A DNA stretch of 64,000 bases from Caldilineae bacterium (GTDB lineage: Bacteria; Chloroflexota; Anaerolineae; Epilineales; Epilineaceae), in NCBI GenBank assembly GCA_020634625.1, contig JACKBJ010000004.1, positions 1-64,000 on the forward strand, given 5' to 3'. Within the stretch, counting starts at the first letter, position 1. Every line of letters begins with the position of its first letter. A model generated the notes under the pieces. That model did not search any database. It was not told the DNA's origin and saw nothing but the letters and a program-made list of their open reading frames with translations. This document shows positions 17,207-25,756 of the stretch, piece by piece. The translations under genes and the position numbers were made by a program.

Positions 17207-18777
17207 CAATGGCCTGCCAGCATCTCCCCGGCCGGCGCGATCAGCGCGGCCGCCTGGTTGGCCATGTCGACGAAGGCGCCTGGCGCCAGACCAATCGCGA
17301 AGGTCATCACCAGCGCCACCGCCACGACGAAGGTCAGCGACGGCGCCACCGTCAGACGGCCGGCCCCTTCGACCGGCTGACCGAAGAAGGCCTCGCGCAG
17401 GATGCGGAAGTAGTAGACCACCGAGATGACGCCGGTCAGCACACCGATCACGGCCAGCGGGATCTGCCCGGCCGCGACGGCCGAGCCGAAAACCGCGAAC
17501 TTGCCCACGAAGCCGGACAGCGGCGGGATGCCGATGAGGCTGAACAGGAACACCGCCAGGGCGATGGCCAGGAAGGGCGAGCGCTTCATCAGACCGCTGA
17601 ACGCCTCCAGCTCGCTGGAACCGGCGGCATGGTCGATGGCGATGATGATGGCGAAGGCCCCCAGGTTGGTGAAGATGTAGGCCAGCAGGAAGAGCAGGGT
17701 GCTGCCCAGCGGATCCAGACCGGCCAGCTGGCCCTGACCGTAGGCGGCCAGGCCGACCAGCATGTAGCCGGCCTGAGCGATCGACGAATAGGCCATCAGA
17801 CGCTTGACGTTCGACTGGGTCAAGGCCGCGATGTTGCCCAGCACCATGGTCAGGATCGCGATGAGACCGATCATGCCCATCCAGCCGCTCATCAGGCCGC
17901 TGTCGCCGAAGACCCGCGTCATGAGGCGCAGCAGCACGGCGAAGCCCGCCGCCTTGGGCCCCACCGACAGGAAGGCCGTGACCGGCGTCGGCGCACCCTC
18001 GTAGGCATCCGGCGACCACTGGTGGAAGGGAACCAGGGCGATCTTGAAGCCCACACCGGCCAGGACCAACATGATGGCGGGCAGCAGGACCGACTCCAGC
18101 CCGGCCACGGCGATCGTATCGTGCTCGGCCAACACGCCGGCCACGGTGCGCATCGCTTCGGGCGCATAGGCCGGGGTCAGCGAGGTGGTGCCGGCGACGC
18201 CATAGATCAGGCTGATGCCGAAGAGCATCGCGGCGCTGGTGACCGAGCCGTAGAGAAAGTACTTCAGGCCGGCTTCGATCGAAGCCGGATCGCTGCGCAG
18301 GAAGGCGGTGAGCACGTAGCTGGTGATCGACAGGAACTCGATCGCCAGCGCCACCACGATGAGGTCGTTGGCACCGGCCATCAGGTTCATGGCCATCACG
18401 GCGCACAGCAGGAGCGCGTAGAACTCACCCTTGAAGGGCGTCCGACCGCGCAGGTAGACCATGCCGGACAACACCACCAGCAGCGTGGTCAACAGCCCGA
18501 TCAGGCGGAAGAAGTGCGTGTATCCGTCGGAGATGAAGGCACCCGGACGGACCACGGCGCCGCCGGCCGCGCCGCGCGCCTCGAAGATCGCCAGAGGCGG
18601 CTGCCCCCAGAGCCAGAAGGTGGCGCCGAGGGCCAGCACCAGCGCCACCAGGGTCAGCTGCGCCTGACGGCCGTCCCGACCGCGAATCGCGATGTCGTAG
18701 AGCAGCACGACCAGCGCGCCGAGCGCCAGGACCAGCTCGGGCGAGAAGTGGATCAGGATGCTATCGAGATTGGGCAC
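17206..18777 (-). CDS. nuoN: NADH-quinone oxidoreductase subunit N
   Basis: Antiporter-like proton-pumping subunit of the complex I membrane arm. The 523-residue protein has many membrane helices and the conserved block GVGFKIALVPFHQWSPDAYEG with the functional Lys, plus KRLMAYSSIAQAGYMLVG. The GTG start at 18777 has GGAGGG upstream. It is the last nuo gene of the operon and is coupled to murE. Confidence 0.96.
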   Translation of the reverse strand: MPNLDSILIHFSPELVLALGALVVLLYDIAIRGRDGRQAQLTLVALVLALGATFWLWGQPPLAIFEARGAAGGAVVRPGAFISDGYTHFFRLIGLLTTLLVVLSGMVYLRGRTPFKGEFYALLLCAVMAMNLMAGANDLIVVALAIEFLSITSYVLTAFLRSDPASIEAGLKYFLYGSVTSAAMLFGISLIYGVAGTTSLTPAYAPEAMRTVAGVLAEHDTIAVAGLESVLLPAIMLVLAGVGFKIALVPFHQWSPDAYEGAPTPVTAFLSVGPKAAGFAVLLRLMTRVFGDSGLMSGWMGMIGLIAILTMVLGNIAALTQSNVKRLMAYSSIAQAGYMLVGLAAYGQGQLAGLDPLGSTLLFLLAYIFTNLGAFAIIIAIDHAAGSSELEAFSGLMKRSPFLAIALAVFLFSLIGIPPLSGFVGKFAVFGSAVAAGQIPLAVIGVLTGVISVVYYFRILREAFFGQPVEGAGRLTVAPSLTFVVAVALVMTFAIGLAPGAFVDMANQAAALIAPAGEMLAGH

Positions 18778-18828
18778 GCTGCCCTCCGTCTGCGTGGGGT
18801 AGGGGATGGCGCCAGAGCGCCGGCGCGA

Positions 18829-20529
18829 TCAGCCTTCGGAGTCCTCGGAGTGGGTCGCCTCGTCGGCGCCCGGCTCGCCGGCAGCCGCGTCGTCCACGGC
18901 ATCCTCCGACGCTTCGATCATGTTCACGTCGACCGCCGAGGTGATGCCCTGCACCGTCGCCTCGCTGGCGCCGTGAATGGTGCCCATGATCGACATCGGC
19001 AGGATGCCGATCACGAACATGAAGACGGTCAGGATGCCGGCCATCGCCAGCTCCTGGCGATCCAGGTCGGGCGTGCCCACCCAGCGCGGGTTCTGCGGGC
19101 CAAGCATCAGCATCTGAATGACCTTCCACAAGTAGAAGGCCGCGGTGAACAGGATGCCCAGCACCGAGAGCGCGGTCAGCACCAGGAGCGGCGTGTTGCC
19201 GGCCAGCGCGACGCCGAAGGCGCCGCGGAAGGCCAGGAACTCGGCCACGAAGCCCGCCAGGCCCGGCAGGCCGAGGCTGGCAAAGGCGGCGATGATCAGG
19301 AACGTGCCGTACTTCGGCACGGTCCGCCACAGACCGCCGCCCAGCTCGCGGAAGTCGCGCACGTGCGTGCGGGTGTCATAGATCATGCCGACGTACATGA
19401 ACAAGGCGGCCGAGATGATGCCGTGGGTGAACATCTGCAGCACCGCGCCGTCCATGGCCGCCATCCGGGCGGCGTCGACGTTGGCGATGGCCGAGGCCGG
19501 GTCGCTGGCCTTGCCGCTCACGGCCGCCACCGCCGCCACCAGGCCGAGCGTCACATAGCCCATGTGGTTGACCGAGGAGTAGGCCACCAGCTTCTTGAAG
19601 TCCCACTGCGCCATGGCGACCAGCGCGCCGTAGACGATGCTGGTGAAGGCCAGGATCCCGATGGGAATGGCCAACATGCTGAAGGCGGCCGGGAAGAGCG
19701 GGATGACCACCCGCACCAATCCGTAGGTGCCCAGCTTCAGCAGCACGCCGGCCAGGATGATCGAGCCGCCGGTCGGCGCTTCGACGTGCGCGTCGGGCAA
19801 CCAGGTGTGGAAGGGGAAGCTGGGCACCTTGATCAACATCGCGATCAGGAAGCCCAGGAAGGCGAGCGTGGCCGCGGTGCCGGTCGGGTTGGCCGCGAAG
19901 GGCACGCCCGCCGTCGCGACGACCGAGGAGACCATGCCGCCGCGCACCAAGGTGAAGCTCTCGGTGTTGAAGGCGACCGCGATCAGCGCCAAGAGCATCA
20001 GCACCGAGCCGGACAGCGTGTAGAGGAAGAACTTGATGGCCGCGTACTCGCGCCGCGGACCGCCCCAGATGCCGATCAGGAAGTACATCGGCACGAGCCC
20101 GATCTCGAAGACGACGTAGAACAGGAAGAGGTCGAGCGCCATGAAGACGCCCAGCATGCCCACCTGCAGGAGCAGGAAGAGCGCGTAGTACTCCTTGACC
20201 CGTTCCTGGATCGGCTTGGCCGAGTACCAGAGCGCGATCACCGTCAGGAGCGCCGTCAGGAAGATCAGCGGGATGCTCAGCCCGTCGACACCCAGGTGGA
20301 AGTTGATCCCGAGCGACGGGATCCAGGGCGCGTAGACCTCGTAGGCCAGTCCGCTAGCCCCCTTCGAAGCGAGGTAGTCGAGCCACATCCAGCCCGAGAG
20401 CAGGACCGGCACCGCGCTCCAGACGATGCTGAACAGCTTGACCAGCTCGTCCCCCTTGAGGACGAACATCACGATCAGCATCCCGACGAGCGGCCAGGCC
20501 AGGATGAGCGGCAGGATTAGACCATCCAT
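18829..20529 (-). CDS. nuoM: NADH-quinone oxidoreductase subunit M
   Basis: Antiporter-like proton-pumping subunit of complex I. Conserved stretches are the block ending in FEIGLVPMYFLIGIWGG with the functional Glu, KVPSFPFHTWLPDAHVEAPT, and KKLVAYSSVNHMGYVTLG. I chose the ATG at 20529 (MDGLILPLILAWPLVG) because GGAGGAG lies 9 nt upstream; another ATG at 20550 precedes that site. At 566 residues it is slightly long owing to an acidic C-terminal tail of about 30 residues (EASEDAVDDAAAGEPGADE) that is probably cytosolic and not typical of the family. Confidence 0.96.
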   Translation of the reverse strand: MDGLILPLILAWPLVGMLIVMFVLKGDELVKLFSIVWSAVPVLLSGWMWLDYLASKGASGLAYEVYAPWIPSLGINFHLGVDGLSIPLIFLTALLTVIALWYSAKPIQERVKEYYALFLLLQVGMLGVFMALDLFLFYVVFEIGLVPMYFLIGIWGGPRREYAAIKFFLYTLSGSVLMLLALIAVAFNTESFTLVRGGMVSSVVATAGVPFAANPTGTAATLAFLGFLIAMLIKVPSFPFHTWLPDAHVEAPTGGSIILAGVLLKLGTYGLVRVVIPLFPAAFSMLAIPIGILAFTSIVYGALVAMAQWDFKKLVAYSSVNHMGYVTLGLVAAVAAVSGKASDPASAIANVDAARMAAMDGAVLQMFTHGIISAALFMYVGMIYDTRTHVRDFRELGGGLWRTVPKYGTFLIIAAFASLGLPGLAGFVAEFLAFRGAFGVALAGNTPLLVLTALSVLGILFTAAFYLWKVIQMLMLGPQNPRWVGTPDLDRQELAMAGILTVFMFVIGILPMSIMGTIHGASEATVQGITSAVDVNMIEASEDAVDDAAAGEPGADEATHSEDSEG

Positions 20530-20562
20530 CAGCGGATTCTCCTCCGGCAACGGGGGCCGGCA

Positions 20563-22905
20563 TCACATGACGAAGGCGCCGACCAGGATCAGCAGGCTGA
20601 AGAACACGACGAGCAGGTAGTTCTGTACGCGGCCGGTCTGAAGCAACTTCAGGCCGCGCGAGATCTCGCCGTTGACGTAGGCAACCAGGTTGACGAGGGC
20701 ATCGACCACGTTGGCATCGATCCAACCGTTGACCCGCGAGAAGACCTCGCCCGCGCGGCCGGCGAGGTTGACCAGACCATCCACCACCAGCTTGTCGATC
20801 TGGCCGTTGAGCGTGCCGAAGGCGTCGACCAGCGCGACGAGCCGGCCGAGCTGCTCGGCGTTCGGCTTGTCGGCTTCGCTGGCGTCGGACTCGCGGTGGA
20901 TGCGCGGATCGGAGCGCACCACCAGGCCGTAGAGCTCGTCCAGGCGATACTTGTCGTACAGCAGCTTCCAGGCGCCGCCCAGGCGCTGCAGCGGATCCTG
21001 CGCCCGCACCGCCGCCGGGTCGCGGCCGTAGATCAGCCACCCGACGAGCCAGCCGAGCGCCGCAACGACGACCGAGGCCAGCATCGGCAGCCAGCTGAAC
21101 TCGAGCGACTCGAAGTGCGCGCCGGTCGACAGGTACCCCATGAAGTGGTGGAAGGGGTTGCCGAGCGCCGGCCCTAGGCCCGGCAGACCCTCGGGAACGC
21201 CGACGAAACCGAGCAGGGTGGCGAAGATCGCCAAGACGACCAAGGGATAGACCATCGCCGGCGCGCTCTCGGGCGCATGCCGGGCACCCTCGGAGGCCGG
21301 CGGGCCGAAGAAGGTCATGAAGACCTGGCGCGCCATGTAGAAGGCGGTCATGAAGGCCGCCAGCGTCAAGAGGAGCCAGACGAACCCGGCGATGACGATC
21401 TGGCTCTGGATACCCTTGTGGAAGGCCTCGGCCAGGATCTCGTCCTTGCTCCAGAAGCCGGCCCAGACCGGAATGCCGGTCAAGGCCAGGGTGCCGGCCA
21501 TGTAGGTCCAGAAGGTCAGCGGCATGCGCTCGCGCAGGTTGCCCATGTTGCGCATGTCCTGCGGGTCGCGCGGATCGGCGGCGTAGGCGCCGTAGCCGCC
21601 GGCGGGTGCGGAAGCCGCCGCGTCGTGGTCATGGCCATGGCCATGCCCGTGGTCGTGGTGCATGCCGTGTTCGACCCCGTGGATCACCGAGCCCGAGCCC
21701 AGGAAGAGCAGGGCCTTGAAGAAGGCGTGGGTGATCAGGTGGAAGACGGCCGCGACGTAGGCGCCGATCCCGAGCGCCGCGACCATATAGCCCAGCTGGC
21801 TGATGGTCGAATAGGCCAGCACGCGCTTGATGTCGAACTGCGTCGTGGCGATGGTGGCCGCGCCGAGCGCGGTGATGGCGCCGATGGCGGCCACCACGAA
21901 CATCGGGCCCGAGATGCTCCCGGGCGCATCGGGCGTCGCGGCGGCGAAGGCCGGATACATCCGGGCCACCAGGAAGACGCCGGCCGACACCATGGTCGCG
22001 GCGTGGATCAACGCCGACACCGGGGTCGGGCCCTCCATCGCGTCGGGCAGCCAGACGTGCAGCGGGAACTGGGCGCTCTTGCCCACGGTTCCGCCGAAGA
22101 TCATCAGGCCGACCAGCAGGATCATCGGGATGGCCAGGCTGGCCGGGCCGAATTGCAGCACCAGGGGGGCCGCGTCGTGCAGCACGCCGATGCCCGCATG
22201 CGAGAGCATCGTGGTGTAGTCGACGCTGCCGTGCATCCAGAACAGGATCATGATGCCGACGAAGAAGAACAGGTCGCCGATGCGCGTGGTCAGGAAGGCC
22301 TTCTTGGCCGCGGCCGCCGCCGACGGCTTGAAGTACCAGAAGCCGATCAGCAGGAAGGAGCAGAGGCCCATGATCTCCCAGAAGACCATGGCCTGGAGCA
22401 GGTTGCTGGCCAGGACGAAGCCCAGCATGCCGGTGGCGAAGAGCGAGACGTAGGCGAAGAAGCGCGCGTAGCGCGCGTTGCCCACCGCAGGGTCGACTGC
22501 GCCGCTGGCGTCGTCGTAGGCCTCGAGCTCGCCGGCCATGTAGGCGGTCGCGTAGATGAAGATGGCCGAGCAGAGGATGCCGACCATCGCCGCCGTCGCG
22601 GCCGAGAGGGGGTCGATCAGCGCGCCGAAGTCGAGCGTTCCCTCGCCCATCGGAAGCCAGGACCACCAGGTCGCGACGAAGGGCTCGGCCGCCAGGCCGC
22701 CGTGCTCGCCGCCCTCGGCGCCGAGCGCAGCCAGCAGCAGCGGCACCGACACCAGGGTCGAGAGCAGGATGCCGGCCACGGCCACCCGGGCCGCCAGGCG
22801 GCCGCTGCCGCCGGTGGCGATGATGGCCATGATGACGACGAAGGCGGCAAAGGTGAAGCCCGGGATCAGCCAGGCATAGCCGCCGATGACGTTGAGATCG
22901 AGCAT
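20563..22905 (-). CDS. nuoL: NADH-quinone oxidoreductase subunit L
   Basis: Distal antiporter-like subunit with the long lateral helix at its C terminus. Conserved blocks include FWEIMGLCSFLLIGFWY, KSAQFPLHVWLPDAMEGPTP, IHAATMVSAGVFLVARM and KRVLAYSTISQLGYM. The 780-residue length exceeds the usual 600-700 because of two features: a His/Asp-rich loop near residues 412-425 (MHHDHGHGHGHDHD) between membrane segments, and a long C-terminal extension with repeated amphipathic stretches (VDGLVNLAGRAGEVF, VNGWIDANVVDALVNLV). The start ATG 22905 lies 37 nt after nuoK. Confidence 0.96.
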   Translation of the reverse strand: MLDLNVIGGYAWLIPGFTFAAFVVIMAIIATGGSGRLAARVAVAGILLSTLVSVPLLLAALGAEGGEHGGLAAEPFVATWWSWLPMGEGTLDFGALIDPLSAATAAMVGILCSAIFIYATAYMAGELEAYDDASGAVDPAVGNARYARFFAYVSLFATGMLGFVLASNLLQAMVFWEIMGLCSFLLIGFWYFKPSAAAAAKKAFLTTRIGDLFFFVGIMILFWMHGSVDYTTMLSHAGIGVLHDAAPLVLQFGPASLAIPMILLVGLMIFGGTVGKSAQFPLHVWLPDAMEGPTPVSALIHAATMVSAGVFLVARMYPAFAAATPDAPGSISGPMFVVAAIGAITALGAATIATTQFDIKRVLAYSTISQLGYMVAALGIGAYVAAVFHLITHAFFKALLFLGSGSVIHGVEHGMHHDHGHGHGHDHDAAASAPAGGYGAYAADPRDPQDMRNMGNLRERMPLTFWTYMAGTLALTGIPVWAGFWSKDEILAEAFHKGIQSQIVIAGFVWLLLTLAAFMTAFYMARQVFMTFFGPPASEGARHAPESAPAMVYPLVVLAIFATLLGFVGVPEGLPGLGPALGNPFHHFMGYLSTGAHFESLEFSWLPMLASVVVAALGWLVGWLIYGRDPAAVRAQDPLQRLGGAWKLLYDKYRLDELYGLVVRSDPRIHRESDASEADKPNAEQLGRLVALVDAFGTLNGQIDKLVVDGLVNLAGRAGEVFSRVNGWIDANVVDALVNLVAYVNGEISRGLKLLQTGRVQNYLLVVFFSLLILVGAFVM

Positions 22906-22942
22906 GAGCGTTTTCTCGCTATGGCTTCGAGGATGCGGGCCG

Positions 22943-23299
22943 TCAGCCCTGGAGCATGTCCAGCTGTTCGAGTTCGACCGTACGCCGCGAGCGATAGACC
23001 GCGATGATCAAGGCCAGGCCGACGGCCGCCTCGGCCGCGGCCAGGGCGATGACGAAGATGGCGAAGACCTGCCCGTCGAGCGTCGAGAGCAGCTGCACCG
23101 ACTGCCCGTCGACCGTCGCCGAGACCGTCGGCGAGGCATACCGCCACAAGGCGACCGCATTCAGGTTGACGGCGTTGAGCATGAGCTCGACGCCCATCAG
23201 CACGTTGACGGCGTTGCGTCGCGTCAAGGTGGCGTACAGGCCGATGGAGAACAGCCCGGTGGCCACCATCAAGTACCACCAAACGGGTATCGCGGGCAC
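22943..23299 (-). CDS. nuoK: NADH-quinone oxidoreductase subunit K
   Basis: Small three-helix complex I subunit. The sequence GLFSIGLYATLTRRNAVNVLMGVELMLNAVNLN contains the conserved membrane Glu, and a second helix ends AAAEAAVGLALIIAVYR. I chose the GTG at 23299 because a strong AGGAGG is 6 nt upstream; the frame extends to 23326 without one. The 118 residues are slightly more than usual because of a hydrophilic loop after the second helix. Confidence 0.93.
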   Translation of the reverse strand: MPAIPVWWYLMVATGLFSIGLYATLTRRNAVNVLMGVELMLNAVNLNAVALWRYASPTVSATVDGQSVQLLSTLDGQVFAIFVIALAAAEAAVGLALIIAVYRSRRTVELEQLDMLQG

Positions 23300-23362
23300 G
23301 TGTCTCCTCCTACGGAGTGCGATCAAGCGCGGCCGCCACGGCTGGCGGCCGCGCGGCGTGTC

Positions 23363-23935
23363 TCAGTCTCGGGCGATGACGATGGCGCCGACCAGCGCCA
23401 CCAGCAGCACGACGGCAACCACCTCGAAGGCCAGCAGGTGCTCGGTCATCAGCGAGCGGCCGAGCATCACCACCTGACCCGGCAGCCGAAAGCCCTGCTC
23501 GGCCGGGATGGCGGTGGTCACCAGCTTGGCGGTCTCGGCCGAGATGCTCGCGCCCTCGGGCGGAGCCACGCTGCCGGCGCTCAGCTGCCAGTCCGCGGTG
23601 AACGCGGCCTTGGCCAGCATGCCGAAGAAGGGCAGCACGATCAGCACCGCCAGCGGCCACTGCGAGGCCGGCTCGGCCTGCCCCATGACGTCTTCGGTGA
23701 GCATGATCGCGAAGAGGATCAAGACGCTGATGGCGCCGACGTAGACCAGCACCTGGATGACGGCCAGGAAACCCGCCTCCAGCATGACGTACAGGCCGGC
23801 CACGCCCACGAAGGACAGGATCAGCCAGAGCGCGCTGACGAACACCGAATGGGCGCGGATGACGCCCCAGGCACCGCTCAGCGAGATGGCGGCCAGGACC
23901 ATGAAGGCGATCTGCTGCAACAGCAAGGGGCTCAT
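23363..23935 (-). CDS. nuoJ: NADH-quinone oxidoreductase subunit J
   Basis: Membrane subunit of complex I next to the quinone/proton coupling region. VLVYVGAISVLILFAIMLTED is the family signature with the pi-bulge helix. The protein has 190 residues and about five membrane helices. Its ATG overlaps the nuoH stop in ATGA (23935-23932), so translation is coupled. Confidence 0.94.
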   Translation of the reverse strand: MSPLLLQQIAFMVLAAISLSGAWGVIRAHSVFVSALWLILSFVGVAGLYVMLEAGFLAVIQVLVYVGAISVLILFAIMLTEDVMGQAEPASQWPLAVLIVLPFFGMLAKAAFTADWQLSAGSVAPPEGASISAETAKLVTTAIPAEQGFRLPGQVVMLGRSLMTEHLLAFEVVAVVLLVALVGAIVIARD

Positions 23936-25212
23936 GCGGCCACCTCCGCGGGCGGGAGCTCGCCGGCCGCGGCCTGCTCGAAGCGAATCCGCGGGCGTTC
24001 GCTGTTTTTGCGCCACCAACCGATGAGCCAGAGCGTGGCCATCAGCAGCAGGGCATTGGCGACGGCGAAGAAGAGGAGGATGAGCAGGGGCTGACCCGAC
24101 AGGTTGGTGCTGGACTGCGTGACGTAGCCGATCAGGCCGGTCATGAGCAGGTTGGCCAGCGACAGCGGGACGAGCACCTTCCAGGCGAAGCCCATCAGCT
24201 GGTCCGAGCGCAGGCGCGGCCAGGTGCCGCGGAACCACATGAACACCAGCACGAAGAAGATGGTCTTGGCGCCCATCCAGAACCAGCCGAGATCCAGCGG
24301 GCCGATGCGCTGCAAGAAGGGCAGCGGCGCCAGCCAGCCTCCGAAGAAGAGGATCGAGGCCATCGCCGCCGAGGCGATGGTCATGAAGTACTGCGAGAGC
24401 TGGAACAGGCCGAACTTCAGGCCGGAGTACTCGGTATGGTAGCCGGCGATGATCTCGCTCTCGGCCTCCGGGATGTCGAAGGGCGTCCGCTCGATCTCGG
24501 CGGTCGTGGCCAGGAGGAAGATCACGAAGGCGATGGGCTGGATCAACACGAACCAGAGCCCCGGGTAGCCGATCGCATCGCCCGCCCCGCCGTTGCCCTG
24601 TGCCAGGGTCAGGCCCTGGGTCGACAGGGTGCCGGCCAGCAGCAGGACGCCGACCACGCTCAGCACCTGCGGGATCTCGTACGAGACGATCTGGGCCACG
24701 GCGCGCATCGCGCCGATGATGGCGAACTTGTTGCGCGAGCCCCAGCCGGCCATGAAGATCGGGATGATGGCCGTCGAGGCGACCGAGATGAAGAAGAGAA
24801 AGCCGACCGAGAGGTCGGTGGCGATCAGACCGATGCCGACCGGGACGACCGCGAAGACCACGATGGCGGGCGGCACGACCAAGATCGCGCCCAGGTTGAA
24901 GACCCCGCGGTGTGCCTGCGCCGGCGTGATGTCTTCCTTGGTCAACATCTTGACCATGTCGGCGAAGGGCTGGAGCAGGCCGAAGATGCCCACCCGGTTG
25001 GGGCCCAGCCGATCCTGGATCCGGCCCAGGAACTTGCGCTCGAGCCAGGTCGCGTAGAGCATGCCCACCTGGACCACGCCCAGGATGACCAGGGCCGAGA
25101 TCAGCCAGATGGCCAGATCGACCCAGAGGGCATCGGCAGCCAGGCCCAGCTGCCCCGCGATCAGGCCGCGGATCCAGCCGACCGAGGCTTGCAGGAAGTG
25201 CATGGCGATCAT
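23932..25212 (-). CDS. nuoH: NADH-quinone oxidoreductase subunit H
   Basis: Subunit joining the membrane and peripheral arms and forming the quinone chamber. Signature blocks are GRIQDRLGPNRVG, GWGSRNKFAIIGAMRAVAQIVSYEIP, ERTPFDIPEAESEIIAGYHTEYSG and FRGTWPRLRSDQLM. I chose the ATG at 25212 with GGAG eight bases upstream (426 residues); an in-frame ATG at 25257 would overlap the end of nuoA by 10 nt and add 15 residues. The C-terminal tail of about 25 polar residues is slightly long. Confidence 0.95.
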   Translation of the reverse strand: MIAMHFLQASVGWIRGLIAGQLGLAADALWVDLAIWLISALVILGVVQVGMLYATWLERKFLGRIQDRLGPNRVGIFGLLQPFADMVKMLTKEDITPAQAHRGVFNLGAILVVPPAIVVFAVVPVGIGLIATDLSVGFLFFISVASTAIIPIFMAGWGSRNKFAIIGAMRAVAQIVSYEIPQVLSVVGVLLLAGTLSTQGLTLAQGNGGAGDAIGYPGLWFVLIQPIAFVIFLLATTAEIERTPFDIPEAESEIIAGYHTEYSGLKFGLFQLSQYFMTIASAAMASILFFGGWLAPLPFLQRIGPLDLGWFWMGAKTIFFVLVFMWFRGTWPRLRSDQLMGFAWKVLVPLSLANLLMTGLIGYVTQSSTNLSGQPLLILLFFAVANALLLMATLWLIGWWRKNSERPRIRFEQAAAGELPPAEVAA

Positions 25213-25247
25213 CGTGTTCGCTCCGGCGAGTGCCGTGCAGGCGTGGA

Positions 25248-25604
25248 TCAGACCCATTCCAGCGCCCCCTTGCGCCAGGCATACGCCAGCCCGACCGCCA
25301 GGATCGCCAGGAAGATGAACATCTCCACCAAGGCCAGGATTCCGAGCTTGTTGTAGGCCACGGCCCAGGGATAGAGGAAGACCGTCTCGACGTCGAAGAG
25401 GACGAAGATCAGGGCGTAGAGGTAGTACTGCACCTTGAACTGCAGCCAGGTGTCGCCGACGGTCTCGAGGCCGCACTCGTAGGTGGTCTGCTTGATCGGT
25501 CCCGGGCGATGGGGGCGGAGCAGCCAGGCGGCGAGCAGCCCGATGATGGGCACCGTGAGCGCGATCAGCGAGAAGAGGGCGATGAAGCCCCAGTTGTCGG
25601 ACAT
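25248..25604 (-). CDS. nuoA: NADH-quinone oxidoreductase subunit A
   Basis: Three-helix subunit at the arm junction and first gene of the operon. The motif KQTTYECGLETVGD and FALIFVLFDVET-type block (YLYALIFVLFDVETVFLYPW) are diagnostic. The ATG at 25604 has GAGGAG upstream; the frame extends to 25724 but without a start signal. Length is 118 residues. The expected next genes, nuoB-C-D, are absent here; nuoH follows directly. Confidence 0.95.
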   Translation of the reverse strand: MSDNWGFIALFSLIALTVPIIGLLAAWLLRPHRPGPIKQTTYECGLETVGDTWLQFKVQYYLYALIFVLFDVETVFLYPWAVAYNKLGILALVEMFIFLAILAVGLAYAWRKGALEWV

Positions 25605-25649
25605 GCGCGCGTTCTCCTCGAGCGGGTCCTCCGGCCGGAAGCCGGCGGG

Positions 25650-25677
25650 ATTATAACACAACGACCGGGCGAGGCAA
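25650..25677 (-). promoter_or_regulatory. Promoter of the nuo-murE operon
   Basis: On the minus strand TTGCCT (25677-25672), a 16-nt spacer and a consensus TATAAT (25655-25650) lie about 45 nt before nuoA. Confidence 0.65.
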
Positions 25678-25740
25678 CCCGGCCCGAAGGCCCCGCGAAG
25701 CGCGCTCTCGACGCCGCGTTGCACCCCCGTCCGCGGGCCG

Positions 25741-25749
25741 TGCTACTCT
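25741..25749 (+). promoter_or_regulatory. Extended -10 promoter of the glycan/cell-wall locus
   Basis: TGCTACTCT lies exactly 7 nt before the ATG at 25757, so the mRNA would start at or next to the ATG. A possible -35, TTGCAC, is at 25719-25724 with a 19-nt spacer. No ribosome-binding site can fit. Confidence 0.55.
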
Positions 25750-25756
25750 CCCGCAC

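Noticed and set aside
17207..18406. Upstream extension of murE to about 940 codons
   Set aside because: This part reads nuoN out of frame; MurE homology begins at the ATG at 17206.
17209..20520. Very long plus-strand open frame (about 1100 codons)
   Set aside because: It is antisense to nuoN and nuoM, is rich in His, Gln, Arg and Gly as expected from a GC-rich complement, and matches no family.
21630..21665. Short repeats (CATGGCCATGG) as a CRISPR or regulatory repeat
   Set aside because: They encode the His-rich loop in frame in nuoL; there are no spacers.
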